DNA of 64,000 nt from Hofstenia miamia. Its lineage: Eukaryota; Xenacoelomorpha; Acoela. The position numbers and the translations under genes were made by a program. The notes beneath the pieces are model-generated. The model saw only the letters and a program-made list of their open reading frames with translations, had not been told where the DNA came from and searched no databases. Positions 20,384 through 30,975 of the stretch are shown piece by piece; positions within the stretch are counted from its first letter, which is position 1; the number at the start of each line of letters is the position of its first letter. The stretch is taken from NCBI GenBank assembly GCA_004352715.1, contig SCFE01000040.1, positions 1,556,322 through 1,620,321 on the forward strand, written 5' to 3'.

Positions 20384-21889
20384 GTGGAAGGAGGGTCTGA
20401 CTGGGCAAGTCCAATGGTTCTCGTTAAAAAACCAAATGGTAAAATTCGTCTCACATGTGATTATAAAGCTAGTGGAGTGAACAAGGCGATTCTCAAGGAT
20501 TCATATTCAGTACCAAACGTCGAGGAAATACTAGGAAAATTAAAAGATGCAAAATGCTTTGCTAGAATTGACTTGAAAGACGCTTATTTTCAAATTAAAC
20601 TCTCCGAAACAAGTCGTGGAATAACTACTATTACAACACCATGGGGTTTATTTCGTTTTCTACGACTTCCACAAGGCATTAAAACAGCATCGGCTATCTT
20701 ACAAAAGGCATTAGAAATGATATTAGGTCCTGAATTAATGCAGCTTTTAGTGGTCTTTCAAGATGACATACTCGTGTCTGCTAATTCTGAAAAACAACTT
20801 GACAAAATTCTTCAAAATGTATTACAGAAATTAAAGAAAGGCAGGTGTACAATATCTGAGGAGAAATCAATTTTCAAGTCAAACTCCATTAAATTCCTAG
20901 GATACATAATATCGGCAAAGGGTATTAGTCCAGACCCTGATCGTGTTTCTGTACTGGAACGCCTTCCAATTCCAACGGACAGGAAAGCTCTTGATCGATT
21001 ATTAGGCCTTGCAAACTGGTTCGCGAAGTTCATTCCGGATTTCTCAAATATTGTTGAACCTCTTTATCGCCTTCGTAAAAAAGGCACATCTTTTCTTTGG
21101 GGAAATGAACAAACCATAGCCATGAAATCTATTATTAAGCATTTGAGCGGAGCACCAACATTGAAAGCTTATGATCCCAAAAAAGAATTATCACTCTACA
21201 CTGATGCCAGCAGTTTTGCTTTGGGTGCCATCCTTACACAAGAAGGACATCCCATATATTATCTTTCCCGCACTCTATCAGACTGTGAACGGAATTATTC
21301 AATGATTGAAAAGGAAGCTCTGGCAATAGTTTGGGCGGTGGATAAATTACGCCAGTTTCTGATAGGACGGTTCTTTAGTGTTTTCACTGATCACAGGCCA
21401 CTTGAATTTATACTTGACCCTAATAAAGCTCTTCCACAAAATACCTCAGCACGTCTCCAAAGATGGGCAATTACATTAATGCATTATGATTATGAAGTTA
21501 CGTATTTAAAACCAACAACTCTACAACATGCTGATTGCTTAAGTCGAGTTGAGGATCCAACATTAATTGAGGATGGCGCTCAATCTGTGAATGATCTAAT
21601 TGCATTTAATTGTAACATCATTGACCCAGACGAGCTCGCAAATGAGACCATTCTAGATACTCAGTTGCAATCAATTAAAAGGCATTTAAAGACAAATGCA
21701 TGGTCTGATTGCTCACAAACTGAACGCCCCTTCAAACGTATTAAGTCTCAACTAAGTATAGTTAATAAGTACCTAATGAGAGGAGATAAATATGTTGTTC
21801 CTGCAATTCTTCGTGACAAATGTATCTCAATTGCGCACACTGGACATTTTGGGTTCAATAGAACCATTGCTTACCTTCGACGAAATTGA
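20384..21889 (+). CDS. Ty3/gypsy pol: reverse transcriptase, RNase H, start of integrase
   Basis: This open frame of about 500 residues enters from the gap, so the codon at 20384 is not a true start. RT motifs are DWASPMVLVKKPNGKIRL, ARIDLKDAYFQIKL (first catalytic Asp, about residue 63), FRFLRLPQGIKTASAILQ and FQDDILVSA (catalytic DD, about 126). The thumb is LDRLLGLANWFAKFIPDF. RNase H has LYTDASSFALGA, IEKEALAIVWAVDKL and FTDHRPLEF, with all three acidic residues present. The integrase zinc finger begins HTGHFGFNRTIAYLRR, then TGA at 21887. The RT/RNase H unit looks intact, unlike gag and integrase on either side. It is the best-preserved retroelement coding block in the window. Confidence 0.93.
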   Translation: MEGGSDWASPMVLVKKPNGKIRLTCDYKASGVNKAILKDSYSVPNVEEILGKLKDAKCFARIDLKDAYFQIKLSETSRGITTITTPWGLFRFLRLPQGIKTASAILQKALEMILGPELMQLLVVFQDDILVSANSEKQLDKILQNVLQKLKKGRCTISEEKSIFKSNSIKFLGYIISAKGISPDPDRVSVLERLPIPTDRKALDRLLGLANWFAKFIPDFSNIVEPLYRLRKKGTSFLWGNEQTIAMKSIIKHLSGAPTLKAYDPKKELSLYTDASSFALGAILTQEGHPIYYLSRTLSDCERNYSMIEKEALAIVWAVDKLRQFLIGRFFSVFTDHRPLEFILDPNKALPQNTSARLQRWAITLMHYDYEVTYLKPTTLQHADCLSRVEDPTLIEDGAQSVNDLIAFNCNIIDPDELANETILDTQLQSIKRHLKTNAWSDCSQTERPFKRIKSQLSIVNKYLMRGDKYVVPAILRDKCISIAHTGHFGFNRTIAYLRRN

Positions 21890-22075
21890 AAGCTGCAACA
21901 AATGCATGGAAAAGGAATCCTACCGAATAACTGACGCCACCCATAAATGGGAGACCACATATTTATTCAAAGGGTTCACATGGACTTTGCATAGTCATAG
22001 CTAATACCCAATAAATATATGTTCATTGTTGTAGATTCATGCACTGGCTGGCCAGAGTGTCACATTCTTCAAAAT
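21890..22075 (+). pseudogene. Ty3/gypsy integrase remnant
   Basis: It continues from the pol ORF in other frames. CNKC completes the HHCC zinc finger, then RVHMDFA (first catalytic Asp) and, past two stops, NKYMFIVVDSCTGWPEC. The second Asp and the Glu of the DDE triad are missing because the element is truncated. It cannot integrate DNA. Confidence 0.8.
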
Positions 22076-23335
22076 AGAAAAATTGAAACCTATAATATTG
22101 GCTTTACACACTATGACTACGTTAAAGATAGGGATTAAGTTGTAATACTTTACAATAATTGTTTGAATAATAATGTAGTGTCAACCCTAATTAAAAATTT
22201 TTTGTTATATTTGGAACTGTCTGGTGGTCCACAGTGCAGTTTGATAGCCCTTTAGCTTTTTTCTACCTTAGTTCATGACTTCAATTAGTGTTTCACTTCA
22301 ATGTTTGAATTTAACTCCTACATGCTGAAACGAAAGATTTGTAAATTGAGGTGTAAACTATGAATAATTAATAGATTATGAGAAAACAGGCATGTAAATA
22401 CGTACCAGGTAAATATGTACAAACAATATTTGTAATTTTACTTTCATTTTTCTATTTTACTACGTTTCAACTGGTTTTGCTTCCCTGCCTTTAACGGTTA
22501 TTTTAGCTCTACACAAGTTACCAATAGTCATTTATATTTAGTCAAATTTATAGTTTGCGGGTTACAGTAGTGGGCTTTCACGAACCTGGTGCACAAAACA
22601 ACTCGCTAGGAGATACCAAAACATTAGGTTTCCGATAGGTTATGATGTATATTTCCAGCCACTGGTGTTTCCAATTAGGTTCGTTAGGAAATAGCCTAGG
22701 ATTTTTGAAGGGTTATATATTGCTGCTTGGTATTATATATTAATAATCATGATTAGAAAAAGTGATAAAGCTAAAAACCATTGATTAAAGGCGGTGTTAG
22801 TTGTCTCGAAAACGAAGTCTCCTGACGAGGAAGAAGAGTTCCAATTCTTCCTGTGACCATGATGCAGTTCCTAAATAGAGCATTATTAAATTGACTGTGA
22901 AGTTGCACTATGTATACATATACATATATACATATACATATAGTGAGAATTGGCAAAATTCGTAAGTCAACAGCAATCCATATCAGATCGAGACCCTACT
23001 GAGGACTATCTGCCACCAAGATTTTGTGCCGATTCTACAATAATACTAAAAATTCTTTGTATTTAATAGTCTTGTCCAGGGTCATGGCTAAAAGAGAGCC
23101 AGTGGACATTGCCCCACCCCTGTTGGGTCATTTGCCCTCCTCGCATCCTCTATACAAAAACATTTTTGGTCATCAATATCTATTTATACATGTTGTTTTT
23201 AAACTTCACTCATTGAATCACTAAACAAACCAAATAATTTTACCATAGTCTTACCATTTTAAAATCTAAATCAATATATTTAGCCTATCAATAAAACAAA
23301 AGATTGTAAGATTCAAATATGACTTTCGGGGTGCG
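22076..23335. other. no gene seen; palindromic (TACA)n at 22906-22945
   Basis: AT-rich DNA. A near-perfect 40-bp palindrome of TATACATA units is bounded by CACTAT and ATAGTG. Around 22820-22850 GGAAGAA and TTCTTCC can pair. No coding motif. Confidence 0.6.
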
Positions 23336-23339
23336 TGTC

Positions 23340-23905
23340 TTCTGCCTCATTGCCTACATTCAAACTGCTGAAGTTGATCGCTGAAGGTGCATTGATTCTT
23401 ACGTCGTCGAATTGCATCAATCTCCTGTTTGATGTTGATCTCTTCCTCATCGTTTTTAATAGTTTTAAATGTTCAGTGGTTTCTTCATGCGCACGGCAGA
23501 ACTGAGTTGTTTTGTGAAAATTAATGTTGGGTTCCCTTAAAAGTCTTTCCTGAAGACGTATAGCTTGTACCGAGAATATATCCGGTCTCTAATAAAGCTG
23601 TCATCCAGTTGTCCGAAGTTACAATACTTCGCTTGGGTTCTTAGCAAATTTACACATTGATCGTTTGATTTTGCTAACTTGAAAAACTCATCGTTCAAAC
23701 ACCTCGTTGGTGCTTCTTTTGAAGTAATCATCGAACTTTAACACAACATCAATGAATTTGCTTTTGTCTTCTGTTCCTGACCAGAAGAAGTTTGTGAAAA
23801 TTTCGTTGGCAGCATCTCCAAGTCAACGAAGTAAAATTCCAATGCGAACTTTATCAGGTTTTTCATCTGCTTCAATAGCCTCCATAAAGAACATGTCATT
23901 TTGAA
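23340..23905 (-). pseudogene. orphan Ty3/gypsy-type gag (capsid) fragment
   Basis: Minus-strand pieces in at least two frames follow the order of a retrotransposon capsid domain: KPDKVRIGILLR, then NEIFTNFFWSGTEDKSKF, DVVLKFDDYFKRSTNEVFER, LRTQAKYCNFGQLDDSFIRD, a heavily shifted LREPNINFHKTTQFCRAHEE, and a tail. Gypsy gag proteins commonly have C.FG...D..IRDRI and an ICRA.E motif in these places. There is no zinc knuckle, protease or LTR next to it, so it is an isolated fragment. It is unrelated in orientation to the element at 18331-22075. Confidence 0.75.
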
Positions 23906-24316
23906 GAAATAACAAATAATTATTATGATAATGATAAGCCTGCAATTTTGAAGGAAAAACATTAGTTTGAGCAGGTGATGGCAAGTTTTGTTATCTAGGC
24001 AAACATAGAAAATGTTTGGCAATAATCAAAATATTATATACATACTTTCGTTGAAAGGGTTAACAAAAACTTCATTTACTACATCCTTTGTAGGCATTGG
24101 ACTCTGTACAGTGACATTGACGTTACCCAGGAATCGCCGTCGGGAGGTTGGCTTACTTCTAAGGTTTGGGTGCTCTGCCCTTTAAAAAGTCGACATTTTC
24201 CAACATTTTAAACACCCAATAGTTGTTTTCAACAAATATAATTTGTTGCTGAGATATATTAGTCACACAATTATTATTAAATACAAATTTGAAAACTTAC
24301 AATCTATATAACAATT

Positions 24317-24698
24317 CAGAGTTGCAAGCGGCTCAGTTTATAAACGGTTCAGTTCAGTTCAGTTTAGTTCTCTTTGTTTTCGGTTTGTGATATTTGATTT
24401 CAAACAGCTTAAAACTGTTCGAAATTTTTAAAAGGACTTAATTATGTCATTGATTTTAAATATAAATACGTCAATGCTGTGTTGAAGTTCCCTAAATACT
24501 TCAATTTTCCTGATTTTCCGTTTTCGCCAGAGAGGAAACCGCAAGCCAAGGGTTTTTTTGTAAGTAAACTTTGATTTTTGTGCAGTTTTTCTGTTTGAAA
24601 CGTTTTAAATTGCAAGCAGTTAACTGTTCGGTTCGGTTTCATTTTGAAAGTGTTCTGTTCGGCTCGGTTTTTGAAAATTGAAGCAGCTTGCGACTCTG
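24317..24698. mobile_element. hAT-type MITE, 382 bp, with 8-bp target duplication
   Basis: The left end CAGAGTTGCAAGCGGCT and the reverse complement of the right end CAGAGTCGCAAGCTGCT match at 15 of 17. Flanks are TAACAATT (24309-24316) and TACCAATT (24699-24706), an 8-bp duplication with one change. CAG ends and an 8-bp duplication are hAT hallmarks. The interior is rich in GTTCAG/GTTCGG units and has no transposase, so it is non-autonomous. Confidence 0.85.
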
Positions 24699-24719
24699 TA
24701 CCAATTAAATCTCATATAT

Positions 24720-27700
24720 AAAAAAAATTCTCCATAAATTTTTGAAACTACAATATTTGAGAGTGCTCAAATCCTTCACCTATTTCCTCAACCAGTGTTG
24801 TACATGAAATGGTAACAGAAGAATATACATTAAGTTTGAATCTACATTAACTCTCTAATACCCGTATTTGCAAATTAGCAAATTCAGTTTAATACATGTG
24901 TAGTTTCAATATTGAAAATACTTTGAGCAAAAATTGTATGCCTTGCTTGCCTGTATGATATACTAAACACCTATCATTTGTGATTTACTCTACTTTGACA
25001 TTAAAACAGGATTTTTTCACGCCTATGAATAGACATATTCTATTTTAAAAAAATACAAAAATCGGCATTTTTGGAAATATTTTACAATGTCTCAATTAGA
25101 AAGGACTCAAAAAATATTTACATACTCAGAGAACTGTAAAGTCAGCAATAGAATCATTTTGAATGATTTTAGTCTGTTTCGCTTAAATTCATTCAATAAA
25201 GTAAAGTGTAGCAAATTTGCATCTCCGGAAGGGTATCCCATTAAAAAAATTTAATTTTATATTTTTTAAAAGTGATATTATTATTGCTTATAGTTTTGTT
25301 AATGAATTGTACTTTAGCTGTAAACGCAAAGGTGTATCCAGATAAATATAGCGACTATACAATTATCTCTCATACAAATGAAAATATAATCAATCCTAGT
25401 AGTGTGTGTTTACAAAATGTTTCCTATTCATTGAAATTTAATAACAGTGTCCTGATAAGGGCTCATTCAATAGTTTTAGCATTTTCAAGCCTTTTGTATT
25501 ATCATAGTAAATTTGTAAATTTACATACCTCTACTGGCCGGAATTGCAAATATGGAATTAAACCAGAAAAACCAATGATATAGTTGATGGCTCAATTCGA
25601 AGATGGAATATCAAAATAGAAATATATTTTTTGAATATGTTTATTGTGTTTACACTTTACAGGGTTAATATGCCTCCTTATGTTCATAGAATTATCATAA
25701 ATACAATTAGCATCTTTTGCGACATATGATTAAGACGAAGATGATTTGAAAATTTGTGTGCATTTTAATTTCATATTATTAGACATTTCAGAACTTCTTT
25801 GTTATGTGATCTCATACGATGCGTGACTTTACATTGCAGAAAAGGTGTAGCAAAATTCCATCGTCCTACAGCAGTTTTACGATTCTTTGCTTTAAATGGA
25901 AATTTTATTATTATATTATAAACCTCGTGGAAATGCTTTCTACACTCAATTTTTTCTAGGCTGGCTTCTGCACTATTTTAAGTGTAAATATGACATATTT
26001 TTCACCCCATCATTACCATTAGCAACGCTTCAAAACAGAAACAATTTCAAAAATTACTTCCTCAGAACATTAGTAGCAATAAACAAAATTTGTTTAAATA
26101 GCTAGGAGTGATATTTACAACTAAATTTGTAGTTAAAAGTTTTCTTGCAGATTTTATACAATATATACACCTGTGACCTGTCATTTAAAATTCCAACATG
26201 TAGATTATTAATCTATTTAGTAGAAATTCTGAAAAGACTGAACTGGAAACCAAAACGTTGCTTCTACTATTTTAGCATCTGCATCACATGGGGCAGAAGA
26301 AATTATAATTGTTAAATTCGAGATTATAAAACTGCATTTTTTGGAAAATCAATGTAATATATTGATGGAATGAATTGAGGCGCCATGCGCATTAAAACCA
26401 CACACAAATTCATCAATAATTGTGTTAACAAGTTAACACAATAATTAGCATTTCGACTCATTTTTGCTAGCATTCATATTTCTGATAAACTGTTCCTTCG
26501 CAATATTTCTCTCACAAATTATCTCTATTTGACCAATATTAATTTTATTATGGATGCAGAATAGGCGATTATTTGGATGAGCTTAACACTTCTTCAGCTT
26601 CAGAAGACTTTTGCAGACTTTCTGTCGTCTTCGTAATTTTGAAAGAGCTGTTTCATCTGCCACTAAATTTCTCTATCTTGTAAACAAACAATTGACTTAG
26701 CATGCAATCAGGAGTCTGTCCAGCCTCAAATCAACAGGTAAAAATTGGCGATGGACTATTATCTCATACTAATCAAAATAAGGCTCTCTCTCTCCCTCTC
26801 GCTCTAACTCATTCTCTCATGCAGTGAAGAATCTACGGGGTGCGTCGGGGGTAATGCGTTCCTGGGGAAAATGATTATCCCTCAGAGCAACAGCATTAGA
26901 ATAATATACAATAAAGCAGGTACCCTAAACATGAAACAAAATATGTTTAGGGATGCAATTAGAGACAAGTCTATTATTTTATAAAAATAATTCATGCAAA
27001 ATAATACTTCAGCATGCACCACGTGTTTATAGCAACAACCACTAAATGTAAGGCTACATTAATTTTATTTTGTGACATTAAGATTATGGCCTAAATAGGT
27101 GATTGAATATACAAATCAGAAATTGTATTATAATTGAGATTCCAAAAATCCTCAAATGAATTTCATAATTGCATATGAACATCTAATTAAATTTTGATTT
27201 TAATGTCAACAGATGTTTTTTGTTGACCCAAAACCGAAAAGGCCAAAATATAGTCGTAATTGGATCATTAATTTTCTAATTGCCTCTTAGTTTTCAGCAA
27301 GTATTTTTTTAGTAATCAATTAACTAATAAATAGATTGCCTTCATTGATCTGAACTTACAGAAGCCAAATTATACTCCCAAATCTACAGATTTCAAAATG
27401 TTCTATATAAAGCCATCCATATAGAAAGTCTCTTGAATAGTTGGTGTAATTGTGCCTTTTTATCACTAAAACAATCCAAATTTTCAAGAAAAACATTCAA
27501 TTGATATTTCAGAAAATGATTTTTAGTAGACATCATCACTAACAATACCTCATTTCTTCGATTTAGCAAAGAAAATTCCAGTTTGTGTAATGCTAAGATT
27601 TAGCCTTGCAACTAAGGAATTCAAATTCTTTTGAGAAGAATAATGAAGATCTTGAGAATTTGTGTTAGAAAATCCACTATCAGATTGGCTCACTTGTTCC

Positions 27701-29910
27701 TCGAAAATTTTTTTGTAGGCTAGACATGCGTACTTTAATATCAGCACATTTAAATATTGAAGAAAAATGCTGTAAGGTACAGGCTCACAAGATGAGTTGA
27801 TAGCAGGATATTCGAGAAAACCCCTTCTTTAAAGACAAAAAATAACAGTCACTATTGTGGTTTTTCAATTAATGCTAAGCATGAAGAATAGAAAATGACA
27901 AGGGTTGGTGACCTTCAACTGGCCAGGACTCTAACATAGTATGGCAGCTGGAATATATTACTTGGGAGTCAAGATTCAATACCCTAAAACATTTAATATG
28001 CTACAGAATATTTCGTTTTCCTCAATCTTATTTGTAATGGGTTGATTTTCAGAATATAATATCAACAAATGTAACAGAATGAATTCACACACGTCTTGAA
28101 TTTATAAGCTGCTGTTACTTGCAGAGAAGACATGAATAATGTGGCCATATGCACAGAGCATGGTCGTTATGAAATATGCAAATTGCATGAAGGTATGTCA
28201 ATAAAATTTTTCCCATCCTGATACCAGATGTGACTGGCACACGACAGTGAAACTGAGCTTAATGAATTATTGTTGGAAAAGAATAGAAAAGAGGGTATAA
28301 TTTCAATGGTCTAATGCGTACATAGTCCTAGATATTAACTAAACAAATAATGATATGTAGGCTTTCTAAAATTTAGAATAAAAATTACTCAAAAAGTATG
28401 GTTTCGCATGTAAAATGAGATTCAAACTCCTAATTCTCGTTCCAAAGTTGACTGAAATCAGTAAAAAAAATTTAATCAACTAAATTATATGTCACACCGT
28501 GTTATTGTTAATTTTCATTTGGTAAAAATAGTCATTCATNATATTAAAAAATATTTATTGATTGTATACTAAGAAAGGTACATGAAATAGATTTTCTACA
28601 GCTGAACCCCTTTGGTTGTGAGTCACAATTTGGTTGTAGAGCAAAAATAAGCCTTCCATATTTAATGATAATGTTGGACAGAATTCATGAACCATTTTTT
28701 CATATATTTTGACAGATTTGGCAATTTCGTGAAAGTAGGCACTGAAGACCATGGTTTTGTTAGAACTTTATCCAGTTCAACCTATATTTTTGTAATCAAG
28801 TGAATTAGTTGAAAAAATAGCTGTCATAAATGAAATATATTGCTGTTTTTGTTCCCTTAAGAGGGGCAATAGCATTTCAATCCGAAGCACTGTCAGGATT
28901 TTGAGTTTGATTTCAGTAATTTTACAGGTTGTAGACATTGTGGTTTTCGTGGCTTTCCATTCATCAATAACATGAGTAGGCCAATCAAAATTCTTAGTGA
29001 GGTAATAAACGCTCTTCAACCAAGTGCCTCATAAGAAACATGTACTTTTTTAGCGTGCCTTTTTAAAAATCTGTCTTACTTCACTGATTTTCCCACACAC
29101 TCTGTGGAATTACATCTGCTAAGCAAATAATATATAGTATTTTTTCATAAGCATTTGAAGTCAATTGCATTTTTGTGTATTTAACTCCGTTTGTTATGCA
29201 AGATAAAAATTTATTGCTTTAACAGAGAGAGCCTTTCTTGGAATCTAATCAATTTTGTAATTATGTTAAATTTTAGTTTATCTAAAATTTCCAATGACAA
29301 AATAGATTTTAGTATCAATTTCGAATGTACTCCAATATATATTTGTGAGGCATAGTATCTGCTTGCTTTTCTTGAATAACCACTTATTTGCCTTGTTATA
29401 TATTCACAACTTAAATTTTAGTTTATGTTAATATCTTGTCGTGAAGTCTTTCTCTGTATAAATTTCAAATTTCACTTAGTGTAAATATATTTTAAAATAC
29501 AGATTATTTTACTTTGAGGTAACTAGATATCCTGTGTATAAAATGAAACTTCATTCTCACACGTTGCTAGCACGTATCAAGTCACTTTAACTTTGTCCAT
29601 GTTATGAATTACCTGGACATCTTAGATGAAAATGGCACTCACGGAATTTCAATGCTAGATTTAGCACTGCTCTCATTGCCTAAGCATGCGTATATAGATA
29701 TTAAATGTTAGACGTGGAAAAAATTAAAAATTGCGTCAACTGAGATGAAAATTGATTATTAGGCGGAAAAACACAATTAGTGCACAAAAACTTTTGAAGT
29801 TGACATACAAATTCTGCTTTCAGCAAATCCTTTTTCGTAATTCTTACCTATAATTTTACGTAAGGTTTTCATATAATCAGATAAAAATGTTTTTAATAAA
29901 TTTGCGACAG
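24720..29910. other. no confident gene
   Basis: AT-rich. There is a (CT)n tract at 26783-26818 and a single N at 28540. Two adjacent minus-strand open stretches (28555-28752 and 28777-29019) have protein-like composition (for example WPTHVIDEWKATKTTMSTT) but match no family I know. An open stretch at 25272-25583 starts with a leader-like hydrophobic run but lacks an ATG. Confidence 0.5.
26783..26818. repeat. (CT)n microsatellite, imperfect
   Basis: A pyrimidine run dominated by CT dinucleotides, from GGCTCTCTCTCTCC through ATTCTCTC. Confidence 0.85.
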
Positions 29911-30600
29911 TAATTTTTTAATCCAACAAATTGCACAAGATCATGTATGCACTTTAGCTGGCAGAGGTGAAGATATACAGTCACTACTTACCAAATGTCC
30001 AAGATATTCACTCCGAGCTCGCAAAATTGGCATTTAGGTCCCTGTAACTTTACACCAGCCTTACATAAATGTTCACATAACATTTTTAGATTAGAATGCT
30101 TTTCTTATTCCGAATGTATCGATACATTATCGATATGAAACAGAAGTTGAGTCCTCTAAGAACTTATTGCATATCGTTGAAATTATCTGGACCTGGTAAA
30201 AATGNNNNNNNNNNNAATTTTTTAATCCAACAAATTGCACAAGATCATGTATGCACTTTAGCTGGCAGAGGTGAAGATATACAGTCACTACTTACCAAAT
30301 GCCAAGATATTCACTCCGAGCTCGCAAAATTGGCATTTAGGTCCCTGTAACTTTACACCAGCCTTACATAAATGTTCACATAACATTTTTAGATTAGAAT
30401 GCTTTTCTTATTCCGAATGTATCGATACATTATCGATATGAAACAGAAGTTGAGTCCTCTAAGAACTTATTGCATATCGTTGAAATTATCTGGACCTGGT
30501 AAAAATGCAATTTTCTGGAATTTTTGCGACTCCCTTGACATTTTCCAAGAGCTTGCCTTGAGATCAAGTGTTGGGATATTTTCTACTCCGACATCTGATC
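29880..30600 (-). pseudogene. decayed Ty3/gypsy reverse transcriptase fragment, present twice
   Basis: Each duplicated unit, read on the minus strand, carries RT palm-to-thumb remains in several frames. VLRGLNFCF is the block before the active site. HIDNVSIHSE stands at the Y-x-D-D position with the second Asp changed to Asn. EHLCKAGVKLQGPKCQF then ELGVN matches the usual AG-K-KC-F-V region. LVQFVGLKNYCRKFIKN matches the thumb FLGL-NYYRKFI motif. Stops and frameshifts separate the blocks, so the copy is old and inactive. Nothing convincing continues into RNase H on the left or into the RT start beyond about 30600. Confidence 0.65.
29912..30507. repeat. about 293-bp tandem duplication joined by 11 N
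   Basis: 29912-30204 and 30216-30507 are almost identical (one T is lost near 30301, TGTCC against TGCC). Ns at 30205-30215 sit exactly at the join. The pattern fits a contig join with redundant ends as well as a real duplication. Confidence 0.92.
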
Positions 30601-30975
30601 CTTAAGTTTTTTAAGTGTTGGCGCATTCTGTACGACCCATTTATATCTGTACACATTTTTATTCGTTATATTGTTGTTGGAAATTACAATTGGTGGATAT
30701 CAGGGCAGGGCGAATTAGATTATCTAATTCATGCCCTTATCAAATCGATCCTCAATTTGTGTGGATTTTTTTTGATAATACACCTGAACGCGGCTAGCTT
30801 GAGTTCTGACTGGCAGGGACTAAATATACCTGGTGTAGAATTGAAAAGATTAGCATTCTTGAGAATAAAAACCTTGAAAATCTGTCTTTCACAATCGGTA
30901 GCTCGCAGTTTGGCAACAAAATTGAATCATTTCCTTCTAAAAATACATCAACAAAAATTTCATAGACATCCATGA

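Larger units (their letters stand above)
18331..22075 (+). mobile_element. second Ty3/gypsy element: gag, protease, RT, RNase H, broken integrase
   Basis: In order: a possible short 5' LTR end, a primer-binding-site-like TGGCGCAGTC, a decayed gag with zinc knuckles, protease, a 949-N gap, RT and RNase H, and an integrase that loses frame and stops before its last catalytic region. There is no polypurine tract or 3' LTR, so it is 3'-truncated near 22075. It lies directly downstream of the LINE ORF. Confidence 0.85.

Noticed and set aside
22076-22400. Possible 3' LTR of the second gypsy element
   Set aside because: No TGTAGCGCGG copy or polypurine tract is present; the element is simply truncated in integrase.
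22795-22850. Hammerhead-ribozyme-like core: CTGACGA followed by a GGAAGAA/TTCTTCC stem
   Set aside because: The required GAAA after stem II is absent (TGTGACC instead) and no stem I or III pairing is visible.
25272-25583. 103-codon ORF with a hydrophobic leader-like start, candidate secreted protein
   Set aside because: It begins with GTG, there is no in-frame ATG upstream of the leader, no family match, and the composition fits AT-rich chance translation.
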